Source: Sequoia sempervirens (taxonomy: Eukaryota; Streptophyta; Pinopsida; Cupressales; Cupressaceae). Taken from it: 64,000 nucleotides of DNA. The notes below the pieces were generated by a model. The model saw nothing but the letters and a program-made list of their open reading frames with translations, ran no database searches and had not been told where the DNA came from. The DNA lies in assembly GCA_007258455.2 (NCBI GenBank), contig VDFB02193867.1:571979778-572043777 (forward strand), given 5' to 3'. Numbering within the stretch: position 1 is the first letter of the stretch; each line of letters begins with the position of its first letter. The position numbers were made by a program, and so were the translations under genes. Below are positions 9,777 to 21,360 of this stretch, piece by piece.

Positions 9777-9808
9777 GGACTAAGTCATCACTAGTGGCAG
9801 ATTAGTCC
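9777..9808. repeat. 13-6-13 inverted repeat, second copy in G1 3' LTR
   Basis: Arms GGACTAAGTCATC (9777-9789) and GGCAGATTAGTCC (9796-9808) around ACTAGT. It matches 832-863. Confidence 0.7.
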
Positions 9809-9890
9809 CGCTTCTAGGCCTAAAAACTAATTTTGACATTTATGGATACCCATTTAGTAGATTCTCATTCCGACAAAGTTTCTCAAAACT

Positions 9891-9924
9891 GGGACTAAGT
9901 CACCCCACCTGGAAGAAGTGTCCC
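9891..9924. repeat. Degenerate inverted repeat, third copy in G1 3' LTR
   Basis: 14-base arms (9891-9904, 9911-9924) and a 6-base loop, the counterpart of 946-979. The outer GGGAC/GTCCC pairs hold and the middle is mismatched. Confidence 0.55.
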
Positions 9925-10793
9925 AATCAACATTTTCAGCCAATTTTTTAGGATTCCAGAATCTCTCGACATCAAGCTTCAGATTCCAGGTGCACCCCTT
10001 TCATTCTATTATGTTACTTCATCATTTAGTTGTATTTTTAGGCATTTCTACATATCACTTTGTGTTTTCCAGCACTTTGCATTTTCTAAGTTTTACATCA
10101 TCAAATCATTTCAATTTCATATCAGAGAATTAGAACATCTTGATTAGGCACAATACATATCATTTGCATAAATCTTGAGTGTAAAACTTTGCATTTTGGA
10201 CCCCATCCAATCCACTTTCTCCTTTTAGGTGAAAAACCTTAAGAGGAGCAAAGTATTGTGAGGGCAAACCAAAATCACCATTTACAATATTCATTACATT
10301 ACATGTACTAGAAAAAAAAAATCCACTCTTCCACACATGTAATTTCTACACCCTTTCATTCACCACTCCCAATTCTTTGCCACATGCTATGCTCATGTGA
10401 ATATACCTTTTCATCCATGACCAGATGTAGTGTAGAAAAATGTTGTTGTTCACATTTTCATACTTAATTTGGGAATAATTAACATTAAAATGGACCTAAT
10501 GTTTCCTTGATCTAGTGTTGTAATGTGTTTTCCGCATTCACATTGGATTTAGGGCCCTTTTAAGCTAAATTGACCTAATTTTTCCTTAATTTAGTGTTGT
10601 AAAGTGTATTTTTTTGCACCTTCACATTAATTTTTGGGACCTCTTGCATTTATTACCTTCATATCATCATTAAAAGGCCCCTAATACCCTATATTATGCA
10701 TCATAAGGCTTATTTCAACTGAAATCTTGACAAGATCAACAAATATACTTAATTTCTCAACTTGACATTTCTTCCACCTAAAATAGCTTGTTG

Positions 10794-10825
10794 GGACCCA
10801 TACACCACCTTGGGCATATGAGTCC
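10794..10825. repeat. 13-6-13 inverted repeat, U3 side of second-lineage LTR
   Basis: Arms GGACCCATACACC (10794-10806) and GGCATATGAGTCC (10813-10825) pair at 10 of 13 around ACCTTG. A weaker sister copy with the same spacing follows at 10836-10867. Confidence 0.65.
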
Positions 10826-10974
10826 CATCCATATGGGAACTATATGCCACAAGTGGTGTATGAGCTTCATTTGGCCTCTTTTTAGGGTTTTGAGCAAGAA
10901 ATTAGGGTTTTAAGTTTAAATTTCATGAATGTTGACCTCTGGGATCTAATAAATGGTAAGTTGGATGGATTGCC

Positions 10975-10982
10975 TATATAAA
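10975..10982 (+). promoter_or_regulatory. TATA box of second-lineage LTR
   Basis: TATATAAA lies about 150 bases downstream of the U3 dyad, the same order as in G1. Confidence 0.5.
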
Positions 10983-11345
10983 CAAGGTCTCAAATAATTA
11001 TTTACCTAAGAATTCATGATATCAAGCCTAGCATTCAAGAGTTAAGCATTCCAATACTTTACAAGAGCATTTTTAAGGCATTCAAGGGAAAATTTCTTCA
11101 TTACTTGTTGAAACAATTCAAGATCCATCATCATGTCAAGATCATAATGTATCAAGCATGTTGTTGAGCTAGTGTTATGATGTAGCATTGAAGATCCATT
11201 TGCAAGAGTTGTTTCATATCAAATTTCAAGATCAAGATCTACATTCTACATGGCCACTTCATGTTAGATTGTTGATTTACATCTCAAGACATCATTCAAG
11301 GTATCACTGTTCATGTTTAATATTTCCATTTTAATTACATAAATT

Positions 11346-11366
11346 GGGTTTGACCAAGGCAAACCC
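11346..11366. repeat. 7-7-7 inverted repeat in second-lineage LTR
   Basis: GGGTTTG, ACCAAGG, CAAACCC. The core and spacer are identical to the G1 copy although the flanking sequence has changed. Confidence 0.75.
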
Positions 11367-11625
11367 CTATTTCCTAACAATCAACAAGTTTTTATGTCTG
11401 TCTCTACATGTGTGATTGTAAATCTAGGTGTCTTGAGGTTTAAAGATCTTTGAGGATTAAGTTACAAGGTTTAAGAAAGTCATCAAGTTTTCATAAGGTT
11501 ATCATCTACATGGAAGGTCACCTACAAGTTGCAAATTAGGGTCTTAGATTTGGAAACAAAGTGTGAAAGGAAGAGTAGAGATAGGAGTGCAGATTCAGGC
11601 CTTAACCCTATGAAAAATTAGAGTA

Positions 11626-11657
11626 GGACTAATACTCCATTTATGGAGTATGAGTCC
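11626..11657. repeat. 13-6-13 inverted repeat with paired substitutions
   Basis: Arms GGACTAATACTCC (11626-11638) and GGAGTATGAGTCC (11645-11657) pair at 12 of 13. Compared with the copy at 190-221, positions 8, 9 and 11 are changed in both arms and remain paired. Confidence 0.8.
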
Positions 11658-11739
11658 CAGTATTGGGATTCTTCTAGATTTTAGGAGATCCTAATCATAC
11701 ACTAACATATTCTAATTTTGGCACAGAAACCCTAGTCTG

Positions 11740-11771
11740 GGACTAAATCACCGAGACTGGCATATGAGTCC
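11740..11771. repeat. 13-6-13 inverted repeat in second-lineage LTR
   Basis: Arms GGACTAAATCACC (11740-11752) and GGCATATGAGTCC (11759-11771) around GAGACT. Pairing is partial and the spacing is conserved. Confidence 0.6.
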
Positions 11772-12145
11772 CAACAGGTATCAAACAATATTTTTTTAGG
11801 GTTTTGAAGCTTGTTTTGACCTCATCACTCTTCCAGGTGCACCTCTATTCATTCTCGGTCTTGTATTCTACATTTTAGTTTTATTTCCTAGGTCATTTAG
11901 TTAGGATTTTCATGGTATTTTACATATTACATTCATTTCTTGTCTTTCCAAGCCCTGGCTTGGTGGTGAACCTTCTTATTATCTTTAATCACACCCTAGG
12001 ATTCCTTATTGCAAGATCTCTTTCCCCCTTTTCTATCTTCAGATTGAGATCTCTAAGGTTTCCTTGAGTGTAACAAGTGTGGAATAGGAACCCCATCCTT
12101 GTGCTCCATTCTTCAAAGGTGGGGCATACAATTTCCATTGTTACA

Positions 12146-12469
12146 CAAGCCATATTAATTCACCCTTCGGTCATATCATTTCAATCCTTTTTACCGTGCT
12201 ACATGCCATAGTTCAGTCCTCTTCGTACATGCTAACTTTTAACTCACAACATGATAATAGTTAATCTTTGTGTTAAATAGCTATAATTCACATTTAAGAC
12301 TATCGATTTCATGTACACTTATATTCATGCACACATTTTCAATTTTATGTTTCATAATTTAAATGCTTTACACTTATTAATTTTGACCCTTTCATACCTA
12401 CTATTTAAGGACAAATAGCATAATTAAGTTGGGAGGAACACAAAAGGTCTATATTATTATCACTACCTT
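12146..12469. other. Unassigned AT-rich spacer
   Basis: I see no coding frame, repeat or promoter here that I can support. Confidence 0.4.
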
Positions 12470-14340
12470 TTGTTTGACACAACCTTTTATAGCCGACCAT
12501 TACAATTTGCAATTTCCTTCACTACCTTCTATTTCTCACAAAGAATTGGTAGTATAAAGAGAAAAGGATATCTAAGGAAAAAATATAATAAAATAAGTGG
12601 TTTAATTGTAGCAATAGGAGGAGACATTGTAAGGACAGAACCTACAGCAGTGCACAATTCACTGTTGGAAGATGGGCAATGTTTTCTAATTTTCTAATGG
12701 GTGGGTTGGTTGGATTACATTCTTAGGATTTAAAAGTACAATGATCTAATGAATTGGCAATTTGAAAATACCCTACAAAATTATGAATTCATTGTAAGGG
12801 GATTGAGGTTTGATGCTTCAAAAGTAACCATAGAAAAAGTATCAGGGTTAGCATGAATAGGAGAGGAATTCCCAATGAGGGCGGATGTAATTCATGTTAG
12901 GAATGAATTCTCATTTCCTGGAGAAAATTTGGATTCTTCATCCCAAGGTACAAAACACCTCTCTTTACCCTAGCTTTGGGCTTCAGTTTCCTCATATATT
13001 GTTAAATACCTGATCTGCGATGGTGGGCAATCACTTTTATATACTATAAATTTTATGCTTCTTAGCCATTTATGCCATCAGAGAACTATGAATGTGCCCA
13101 ATTTTTTGTACAATTTGTTAAAAATAATGTCAGTTGAGTACAAAAAGAAAAGAAATTAGTTTTCTCTTTTACATTTTTGTTTGGTCACTCTACTAATTAA
13201 AAGAATCCTTAGAATCCAATTCCCTAACATATCTCGAGAGGATTTTCTAGCTAGCAACATTGTTAACAATATTCTTCTGAGGCAAAATGTAGAAGAAAAG
13301 GGTAGAGAACAAGAAATAGGATAACCCTCTACAGTTGTAGCAGAGGGAAATATGCTTCTGGTTCCCCTATTGCTTCACCTACCTGTGACATAGATGAAAA
13401 TGTAGAAAAGAAAGAGTAGGAAACTCAACCTACAACTTCCAAGGAGAAACCCATAGCAGAAAGGGCTACAAAATCCCTTGCATCTATTGAGATCTATTCT
13501 AAGCCAAATAAAAGAAAAGGTGTGGCCTCTACTTTCAAACCTAAGAAGAAACAAAGAAGGGCCACACAACCAAAAAGGAAATCACATCGCTTGAGAAGAA
13601 AAGGTCATGTAAAAGGAAAGGCTAAAAAGAAACAAGGAAATGTTGTTGTGGTAGAAATTGACATAGGTTTTGATGAAGAAAAGATTCCTGACAAAGACAC
13701 AAAAACTCCAATTTTGTAGTCTTTGTATATGAGAAGCACTTTTGATTTAGATTCAAAAGATATTTTCATGGCTAAGAAGAAAAGCAAACCTCCAAGAAGC
13801 CTTGTTCTTGAAGAAGGGTTTGTACCATCAGAGGAGGTGGAAGAAGATTTTTTTTGGAAAAATAAAAATATTTTCTTTTGGAAGGAAGGAATGCAAGCAA
13901 AGAGTTGCAAGAGGCCTTGCAAAGAATAAAAGGTTTAGAAGAGCAACTCAAGATATACCAACAAAGGGAGACTAATAGGGATGAAAGAATTAGAGAATTG
14001 GAAGACAAATTGTAGAAGTTTGAGCAAAGGTTAGGGTTGGAAGCATTGGCACAAGTTTCTATTGTTGAAATGAGTAGAAGAGCTCAACACCCTAAAAACT
14101 TGACTAAACACCCAAAGAACACCCTCTTCTCCCACTGTGGTAACACTTGGCATAGAATTTTTGAACAAAACAAGGGAATTTTCTTAGAAACAATGAGATT
14201 GGGAAAAGGAGAAATTAAAATTATTAGCAACTCATGCCATAGTGGTGGAAAAATAGGAAACAAAGATTAAGAAATTGAAAGTTAAGATAGACAAATTGGT
14301 AGATAAAATAGTCCAGTTAATGAGGTGTAGAGCTTCAACC
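12470..14340 (+). pseudogene. Decayed ORF region of unknown family
   Basis: Protein-like pieces in shifting frames run through this stretch. Near 12738-12970 is a piece with NWQFENTLQNYEFIVRGLRF and RADVIHVRNEFSFPGENLD. At 13522-13719 comes a very basic Lys/Arg-rich segment like a nuclear localisation signal. Around 13720-13930 is an acidic and aromatic segment (VPSEEVEEDFFWKN), followed near 13930-14035 by a charged coiled-coil-like stretch (RIKGLEEQLKIYQQRE). Several stops and frameshifts break it. The region probably continues past the solo LTR at 14614 into 15850-16296. I do not recognise the family. A retroelement-encoded accessory protein is one possibility and a host gene fragment another. 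Confidence 0.35.
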
Positions 14341-14613
14341 AAGGTGTAAACTCTATTTCTTCAAGAAAAAATTATTTATTTTTAGTTTATCTAAATAATT
14401 AGTGACCTCCCTATACTTGTAAATTCACCAGCATTATTTTTAGAGGTATTCCAACAATCTACACTAGAAATGCAAGATCGGTTGTGTGAATTTTATTTAC
14501 AAAACTTGATTCTCCTTTATGAAACTAATTGGAATCCACTTATATTTTTGGGGGATGTTCAAATTAGGGTCTTAGTTTCTTATATCAAAAATGAAAATCT
14601 TAGGGGAAAATTG

Positions 14614-15844
14614 TGTTGGATGTTGTGGATGTGTTGTTGATATGTGGTTGTCATTGATGTCAACACTATTAGCATTTGGTGTACTATAGGCTATATATGT
14701 CAAGGATATTCAGAAAATTGTAAAAGAAAGTGTTCCAGGTTCCTTGTGGAACTGTGCAGGTCTTGAAGGTGTTTTGTTCTTTACGTTGAAGTTCAACTGT
14801 TGTGGACTAAAGGGTTTTCTGATGAGTGTATGTAGATCATCTACCGGAAGTTTCAGAGGTTTGTGTATATATTTGATCATGTTGTGGTATGATAGTGTTT
14901 TTGTGGTCTTTGTCAGTGTTCTTGAATGAAGTTTGTGTGATTCTAGAAATCTTAGTTGCTATGAATGTTTCTTTTTTGTTTCTTGGTGTTCTTGGATCTT
15001 CTAGACTGTGATCTATCTTTGTGGTATGTCCACATTGATTGATGTGCTCGTGGTTAGAAATTTTTCCTGTTTATGTTCATTTTTCATGTTCTTGGCCAAC
15101 ATGATGGTGGTAGCGTGTTTTGGATCGTCGAGGTGAAATTAATTGAAGTATTTTTGTGTTGGAGCTTTAAATTGGGGTCTCCACTATGCTGTGGCTGACC
15201 TTGGTGGATTCACATTAAAATTTTATTTGTAAATTTGGGCCGACATTGCAAATATGTTTTATTTTCCTAGCCAACTAAGTTATTGATGAAATCTCATGTA
15301 GCGGATATTTAAGAAAGATTGTTTCATCGGTATTGTGTGTTGGAAAGGTGCTCAGTGTGCTCTTATGTGTGTATGCATGAAGATCATTCAATTACAGAGT
15401 AGAGTGTGAAGAAGGTTGAGCGAAGTGTGAAGTAGTTTGTGAAGGAGTTTTTTGTGCCTAATTGAAACTATAATCAGGCTTGTGGAGAAGCTATTCTTTC
15501 AGTTCATACCCTCCAGATTTTAATCCTATTATGTATTATTGGGTAGTGAGACCCTTTTGTATTTGAGCAGTGAGCTCTAGGTAGTGTGCCTGAATGCATG
15601 TGCATTCCCCTTATTATTTCTCTTATACTTTTAATAGGGTATAATCTTGTGGACTAACATCCACCATGGTTTTTTCCCTAACAGGGTTTCCATGTAAAAA
15701 AATCTTGGTGTTCTTTGTTTCTCTGATGTGTTAATTGCTCATTCATCATATCTGAGATTAAGTTAAGTAAAGTTTAAAAAATTTATTATTTTGTGACAAC
15801 TGATTCAGCCCCCCCCTCAGTTGTTTGTCCTTATTTTTCCAACA
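14614..15844 (+). mobile_element. Copia-type solo LTR with perfect TSD AATTG
   Basis: It starts TGTTGGATG, ends TTTTTCCAACA and is 1231 bp long. The five bases before it (14609-14613) and after it (15845-15849) are both AATTG. Internal landmarks, namely ACTGATTCAGCCC followed by a C-rich run near the end and a 'GGTTTTTCCCT' block, match the ends of the Copia-A and Copia-B LTRs in this window, so it belongs to a related family. It has no internal region, so it is a recombination product. It interrupts the unknown ORF region at 12470-16296. Confidence 0.9.
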
Positions 15845-15849
15845 AATTG

Positions 15850-16296
15850 CTTCAGTAATACTAGGAAAGGGAAAAATAATCCTCTCTTCAGTTGAGGGAA
15901 GAATTAGCAGATCCAGATGCAATGGTGGACCAGTGGATAGATATCATAGAAAAGGAGGGAGTGGTAGTAAAAATAATGGAATGTAGAGAAAGAGAATACA
16001 CACTATTTAAGGAACAAGTAGCAATGACGATTAAGAAAACAATTGAATTTTCCCATAACAGGAGGAGAGAGCTCACTCTAGAACTTAAAAAGAAGGAACC
16101 ACACTCCATTTTCAACTATGTGGCTATAGTTAAAATAACACATAAGTATATTATAGTTTACCTAAAAAATGGAATAGCTTGGCATCATCTCACCTTTTAT
16201 CCTTCTCTCCTTATGTTTCCTATCCCACATTCGATAAGAAGGAAATTGGAGAGAGATGCAACTGAGGACAATAGATGGGAAAATATATCAAATTAG
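15850..16296 (+). pseudogene. Continuation of unknown ORF after the solo LTR
   Basis: From about 15886 an open frame reads REELADPDAMVDQWIDII and continues for some 130 residues. It is rich in charged residues and predicted helix by eye, ending in RWENISN before a stop. Just upstream of the LTR (14440-14608) a frame with NWNPLIFLGDVQIRVLVSYI probably belongs to the same protein. Removing the LTR and one TSD copy brings the two halves together, although the frame is already damaged. The family is unknown. Confidence 0.35.
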
Positions 16297-16407
16297 CAGG
16301 GTTTCTACTTGAAGCAAGGGACAAGAATGACCAAAGATGTGGACTATAGAGAAATTGTACTGCAATATAATCTTCAACCCTGAATTTTATTAAGGAAAAG
16401 CAAGAGC

Positions 16408-16423
16408 TTAAGTTGGAGGGAAA
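16408..16423 (+). other. Polypurine-tract-like sequence
   Basis: TTAAGTTGGAGGGAAA is followed by TGATGAGTGG. This could be the polypurine tract and LTR start of the element that carried the unknown ORF. No matching upstream LTR is visible, so it is tentative. Confidence 0.3.
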
Positions 16424-17876
16424 TGATGAGTGGTAGAATTGGCTAGTTTCCTATTGCTATTTCATACTTTTATCTTTACTTTTTACTAAACCTCAAGACA
16501 TTACTAGACTTTTCATATAAAACTTTAAGTAGTTTAAAGCATTTGGAATTGAACATGTTATGTTAATATGTGTATGTATGATTTATGAATGTACATTAAG
16601 TTTAGTAGGATTTTATGTTTAAATTATGGTTGTTAACATTGAGAATTCCTTTGGAAAATAATACTAACATTTGCAACAAGATATATGTCAAACCGCAACA
16701 ATGAGCTTTTCAACTTGATTACAATTCATTGCAAAGGAGTCAATCTATTGCAACACAACCACTTTCATAAGAAGATAAAGGATCATTTAATGATTAGATC
16801 ATGAATCTCTGAGCACCACTTTTATCTTTCAATAAGACAACCAAGAGAAGTCTATTCTCAATAGTACTATGAATTATAAAAGAACTATTCTTCTAAGCAC
16901 AATTTTTGTTATAAACAGTTAAATTTGTTGAGTATAGAGTCCTTATTTGATTTCCATACTCTTGTTCTGATAGTTATTGCTTTTTGTTTTGAAACTTAGT
17001 CCTCTTCCTATTCTTGAGGAAGGGTTTAAATATTTTCTTAGTTTTTTTTTATTTCATAGATAGTTGGATTCCCTCGAGGACCCTATATAGTTGGTTACAC
17101 TTTCAAGGAGGAAATATAGGAGAGAAGAAGTTCATATGTGAGATATACTAAATAAGATTTCCTAAGATTCACTTTTTTGTTTTGTATAACAATTTTTTGT
17201 TTAGAATGAAATAAAGTACTTTGATAACATGTTTTTCTAAGTGAGTGATTAACAATATCTTGTGGAAGCATCAACTCAAGCAAGGGCCACTTGAGGTACT
17301 GTTGAACCACTTCAATTTAGATTGCTAGATTAGATTATGTATTATGAGTTTAATTTATAATTTCTACTTTATGTGATTATGAATAAATGCATTACATTTT
17401 TTGAAAAAGAATTTGTAGATTGATATTTTATTTTTTACTTTGCAGGTTAATCAAGTTAGGAAATACTATAGTATAATGGTTAACTAGTTATTGTCTTAAG
17501 CATTGGGAACTTGTAGAAAAGGTAGTTGCTTATATTCCTTTACTTTTTTTTAAGAAATAGAAATTTATTCTGATAAAAATATTTTACTGTATTTGTATGT
17601 GTTTCATTCACATATACTTAGCCAATGAAGGATGTCTAAAATCTATGAATTCTTATACATTGCTAGCACTATCTGAATTTTATGATCCCTTGGTTGATGA
17701 TTTAATGGAACCCCTCTCTTGAGTGATGAACTATTTAGTTTATGGATCCTCAGGTCCACTGAGCTGTGTGCATAACCATTAGCACCAAGTTAATTAGGAA
17801 TTAGAGCAAGCTCAACATTAGCCATTAGGATGTGTGGTGATGAACAAGTCTCAAATGAAGTGAACATGCTCTATGT
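16424..17876. other. Noncoding, possible remnant 3' LTR
   Basis: AT-rich with no supported coding frame. A CTATATAG near 17084 and AATAAATG near 17382 are arranged as in an LTR, but no boundaries can be defined. Confidence 0.25.
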
Positions 17877-18852
17877 TCAAGCCATGTGATGTGAGGCTCC
17901 TAAATCGAGTAACCACCTCTCTAAATTAGAATTTACAATTGCAATAAGTGCTTTCCCCTTGAATTTATTAGACTTTGATGAAGAAGAATAAGATGAACCT
18001 TTTGATGATGAAGAATACTTGATTTGAGCCTTCTTAAGAATATTCTTTAAGTCATTAATTTTTTTTGAGTAACATTGATGTTCATCATGCCTTGGTTTCT
18101 TACAATATGAACTTGTAGGCCTCTCCTTAGATGATTCCCCTTTTGATGGAGAGGATTCATATTCATTATGTGACTTTTTCTTCTTTTTCTTCTTATCAAG
18201 ATTCCCTAATTCTTTATGTACCTTTGACTCACTAGCCAACAATTCTTGTGACTTGGAAGACTTGATTAGACCCATTTGCATTAACTTCACTTCCTCTTGG
18301 ACTAGGAGATTTTCAAAATCATCAAACTTTGGATCAAAATATGATGCTCCCATAGAAATTCGATGGGTATGAAAGATTAAAAAAACATTCAATACTTAGG
18401 ACCAAGCTTAGATAACACATTCAAAATCAATTTTACCTCTTTATCATTGTTGCAATACTTTAGTTGTGTTCTTAGTTGTTTAATCTTGGAGATATAGTCT
18501 TGGATGTGGTCAAAAAATTTAGGATCAAGATTCATTAAATCATTATCAATCTGATATCCCCTAATCTTATCAATTTTACCATACAATTTCTCAAAATTTT
18601 CCCAAGAATCTTTAGGTGTTTTACATGATTTGACATGAAATTTTAAATCAAATGAGACTAATAAACATATGCATCCAAGTGTTTTATCATGAGAAATATC
18701 CCATTGTGCCAATTTTTTAACACTAGTAAGTTGATAAATAGGTTCTTTTAGATAACCTATAATACCCTTCCCCATGAGATAATTCCATATTGATTCTCTC
18801 CAAGAAGCATATAGTTATATGGAGTTAGGAGATTAATTTGATATTTCCCCAT
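17877..18852 (-). pseudogene. gag: Copia gag and start of protease, antisense remnant
   Basis: On the minus strand an ATG at 18852 opens a copia-type gag (MGKYQINLLTPYNY...). It shifts frame near 18775, continues as a UBN2-type gag domain (CKTPKDSWENFEKLYGK, then DYISKIKQLRTQLKY), and shifts again near 18390. A Lys-rich linker follows (DKKKKKKKSHNEY), then a cysteine/histidine cluster CKKPRHDEHQC that is a degraded zinc knuckle. It ends with WLLDLGASHHMA, the copia protease active-site motif with DSG changed to DLG. No LTR is recognisable beside it, and integrase and RT are absent. It is a truncated element of another Copia lineage than Copia-A and Copia-B. Confidence 0.75.
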
Positions 18853-21360
18853 TGTAAGAACACAAAATAAGAAAAAGAAAGCAATCAACCACTACAAGAT
18901 TGCCCCAATCCCAAATTACTCAATCAAGACACCTCCCCAACAATATATTATTTTGGGCACTTTATACTTAGTGTGATTATACGTGCCACTTGCCGAAAAA
19001 TAACAAAGTGGACTTGATCTTAGTGCATACATATGAAAAATTTGGCTATAAGCTCAAAGTAAAAATTTTACACAAGATGAGATTAATTTGATCACACCAT
19101 TGGAAAGTAAAAAAAATATGCACTTTAAAAAAATTCCCCCAAAAATGTTACAGTAGGAGCAAAAATGAAGCCTTGAAAGTTCCCAAAATGATAATGGCTC
19201 AACAACACCTGTGAGAATCTACAATTTTTGGAAAAACCAAGCAACAAAATAAAAAAATTGTTGCACCACTATGAAGAGCATGAAATTCTACCTCGAATGA
19301 AAAATTACTTAGAAAAAGGAGTTCATATGACCAAGTTATGGTTTTTTGAAAATTTCCCTTCAAAACCAAAATGAAAATGGTGAAGGGGAAAAACAATTTA
19401 AGGAGTGTTGATGTCACACTAATGTGATGTTGATGTTAGCAATCCGCTCAATTAAATTTCATGGTTGACTGGCTATCATGGTCGTTAGCTCAGGTTGGAG
19501 TTGATGAAATATGCACCCCTTTGCCTGTTGTTATACAAAATTTGGATGGACAAAATATTCAATTGTCATTGGCAGAATATACATTGGTATATGCTTTTTT
19601 CATAATAGAATATGCCTTTTTTGTGACCGAAATATTTTGTTTGTGTTGATTTAAAATTGGAGAGTAGCAGGCAGTGTGGGGGGTCACGAGCCTAAGTGGC
19701 AAGCAGATGTCGGGCCATGTGGTACCTATGTGGTTCTCGTGGTACTGCCTATGGTGTGGTACCCTAAAAATTGTAGGTACTTTGCAATTTCATAGATATT
19801 TTTCCTCCCTCTTTTAAAAAATTGAAATTTAAAAAAAATGTACAAATTTTTTATAAAAATTTTCACCAGCGTCAATTTTTTTCCCATGATCTGTGACTAA
19901 ATTTTTTTATGCCTACAATTATGATGGTTGTATGATCACACATACTATGAAGGATGGTGATATTTTTCCTCAAGCCCTAGGTGAGGTGCTCAATTTTTCA
20001 TGATTTAACAGTCAATCCTGGGGGTTTTGGGCCTTCCAGACATGATGGTAGAGGCAATTTTGGCTCACAGTGTTTCAAAAATTTAGCTACATCCTAGATT
20101 TGGTAACGCTTCACCAACTTGAAACCCTTGTAGATCAAACAAAATATGATGAAATTTTAAAAAATGGAAGGAGAAATTGACTTCATATGACACCCTGGAT
20201 TAAATGACAAGGTCTTTGAAACATCTACTCACACCTAACAAAATTTTCATGCCAAGATTGGTCCCTGGTGTAGGAGCACCTTTGCAAATTTTAGTTTGTT
20301 TGTGCATTTTGGAGTCTAGGATTAGGTGGAGTCATTTCATGATGATAATAAGGTCTATTTGACCAATTTGTGATGTAATTAAGGTCACTTAGGGTCCTAG
20401 TGGTGTTGAGTCTAAAAGTTGTCAAAGATGAAATAAAGTTGTAAATGTTGCACTATGCAATTTTGTCATTTTGTTAGTAAGTTGAAGATGAACAGTAATC
20501 TTTTCAAATGTTAGTTGTAGACCATTGGTATTTCATGAAAAACATGATATAAGGCCTCTATCATCATCAAGGTAGGTTTGGTTGTTGCAGATTTGGAGAA
20601 ATAAAGCATTGTTACTTTTTTTTTGTGTATTTTTTGTGTTCTTTTGCACTTTCAGACTCTATACGGCTCTGTACAGTAAGATAATCATGTAAATTAAATG
20701 TGAGGTGGTGTGTTTTTGTATTATCTTTCATTTTAATCCACTTGGAGTGATTTTAATTCAGATTTGGGAGAGATAAAGGAAGATTTCTGAAAGTTACTTG
20801 GATTGTTAGGGTTTCTAGGGTTTTGTAACAAAAACATGACAAAATAGGCCATTCCACCGTAGGAAAATTTTGTATTTTTGTGGAATGGGCCTTTTAGATG
20901 CATTATTTCATATTTTCTTAGTTGTAGGGAAGGGTGATAGTGTTAGAGGAGATTTAGCATGTGCCCTAGTCTAGCAAGTTTGATTGCTAGGCTTGAATTT
21001 ACTGGTTTTTTCTTGGGGCAACAGAAAATTGGAGTGTTCTGATGAATCTAATGGAGGAATTGTGACCTATGTGACTGGTTGGGTTTTTTGATGAAGTGTT
21101 TCAGGTTTGGTGAGAAGTATTTTGAGTACCTCCTTTGGAAAAGAGGCCTAATTTGGCCTAGGAACAACATTGAAGGACAGTTTTGTGCAATATGTTTCAA
21201 AACAACCTACTACACTAGGTGGATATGTTGAATAGGAGACAAATGGTCTTTGAAATTATTGGAATTAAGTCCCTTAGATTTGAGTAGAAGTTTGCAGCAT
21301 TGAAGCTATGATACCATGTAGGAATTTATGGTGAACTCCTCAACACCCCATGATTGAACT
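18853..21360. other. Noncoding AT-rich spacer
   Basis: No coding frame or element end that I can support. The part beside 18852 should contain the leader of the antisense Copia remnant, but no primer-binding site is visible. Confidence 0.35.

Larger units (their letters stand above)
8678..10286 (+). mobile_element. 3' LTR of Gypsy-type element G1 (1609 bp)
   Basis: It begins TGTGTTACC after the polypurine tract and ends CCATTTACA. It aligns with 1-1341 from about 8901 onward. It carries a TATA box at 9250-9257, dyads at 9108, 9777 and 9891, and the 8-7-8 dyad at 9497. The 5 bases after it are ATATT. The matching left flank lies outside the window. Confidence 0.85.
10431..12145 (+). mobile_element. 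Gypsy-type LTR of a second lineage, probable solo LTR
   Basis: It starts TGTAGAAAAATG and ends CATTGTTACA. It shares with G1 LTRs the general layout, the 7-7-7 dyad at 11346-11366, dyads on both sides of a TATA box, and an end block containing ACCCCATCC, but most bases differ. No partner LTR or internal region is visible. The flanks TGTAG and CAAGC do not match, so both boundaries are approximate and it could be a truncated element. Confidence 0.6.

Noticed and set aside
606..9805. 84-codon frames at 606-860 and 9551-9805, present in both G1 LTRs
   Set aside because: Shared ancestry of the LTRs explains them. The composition is low-complexity and the equivalent antisense LTR does not keep the same protein frame.
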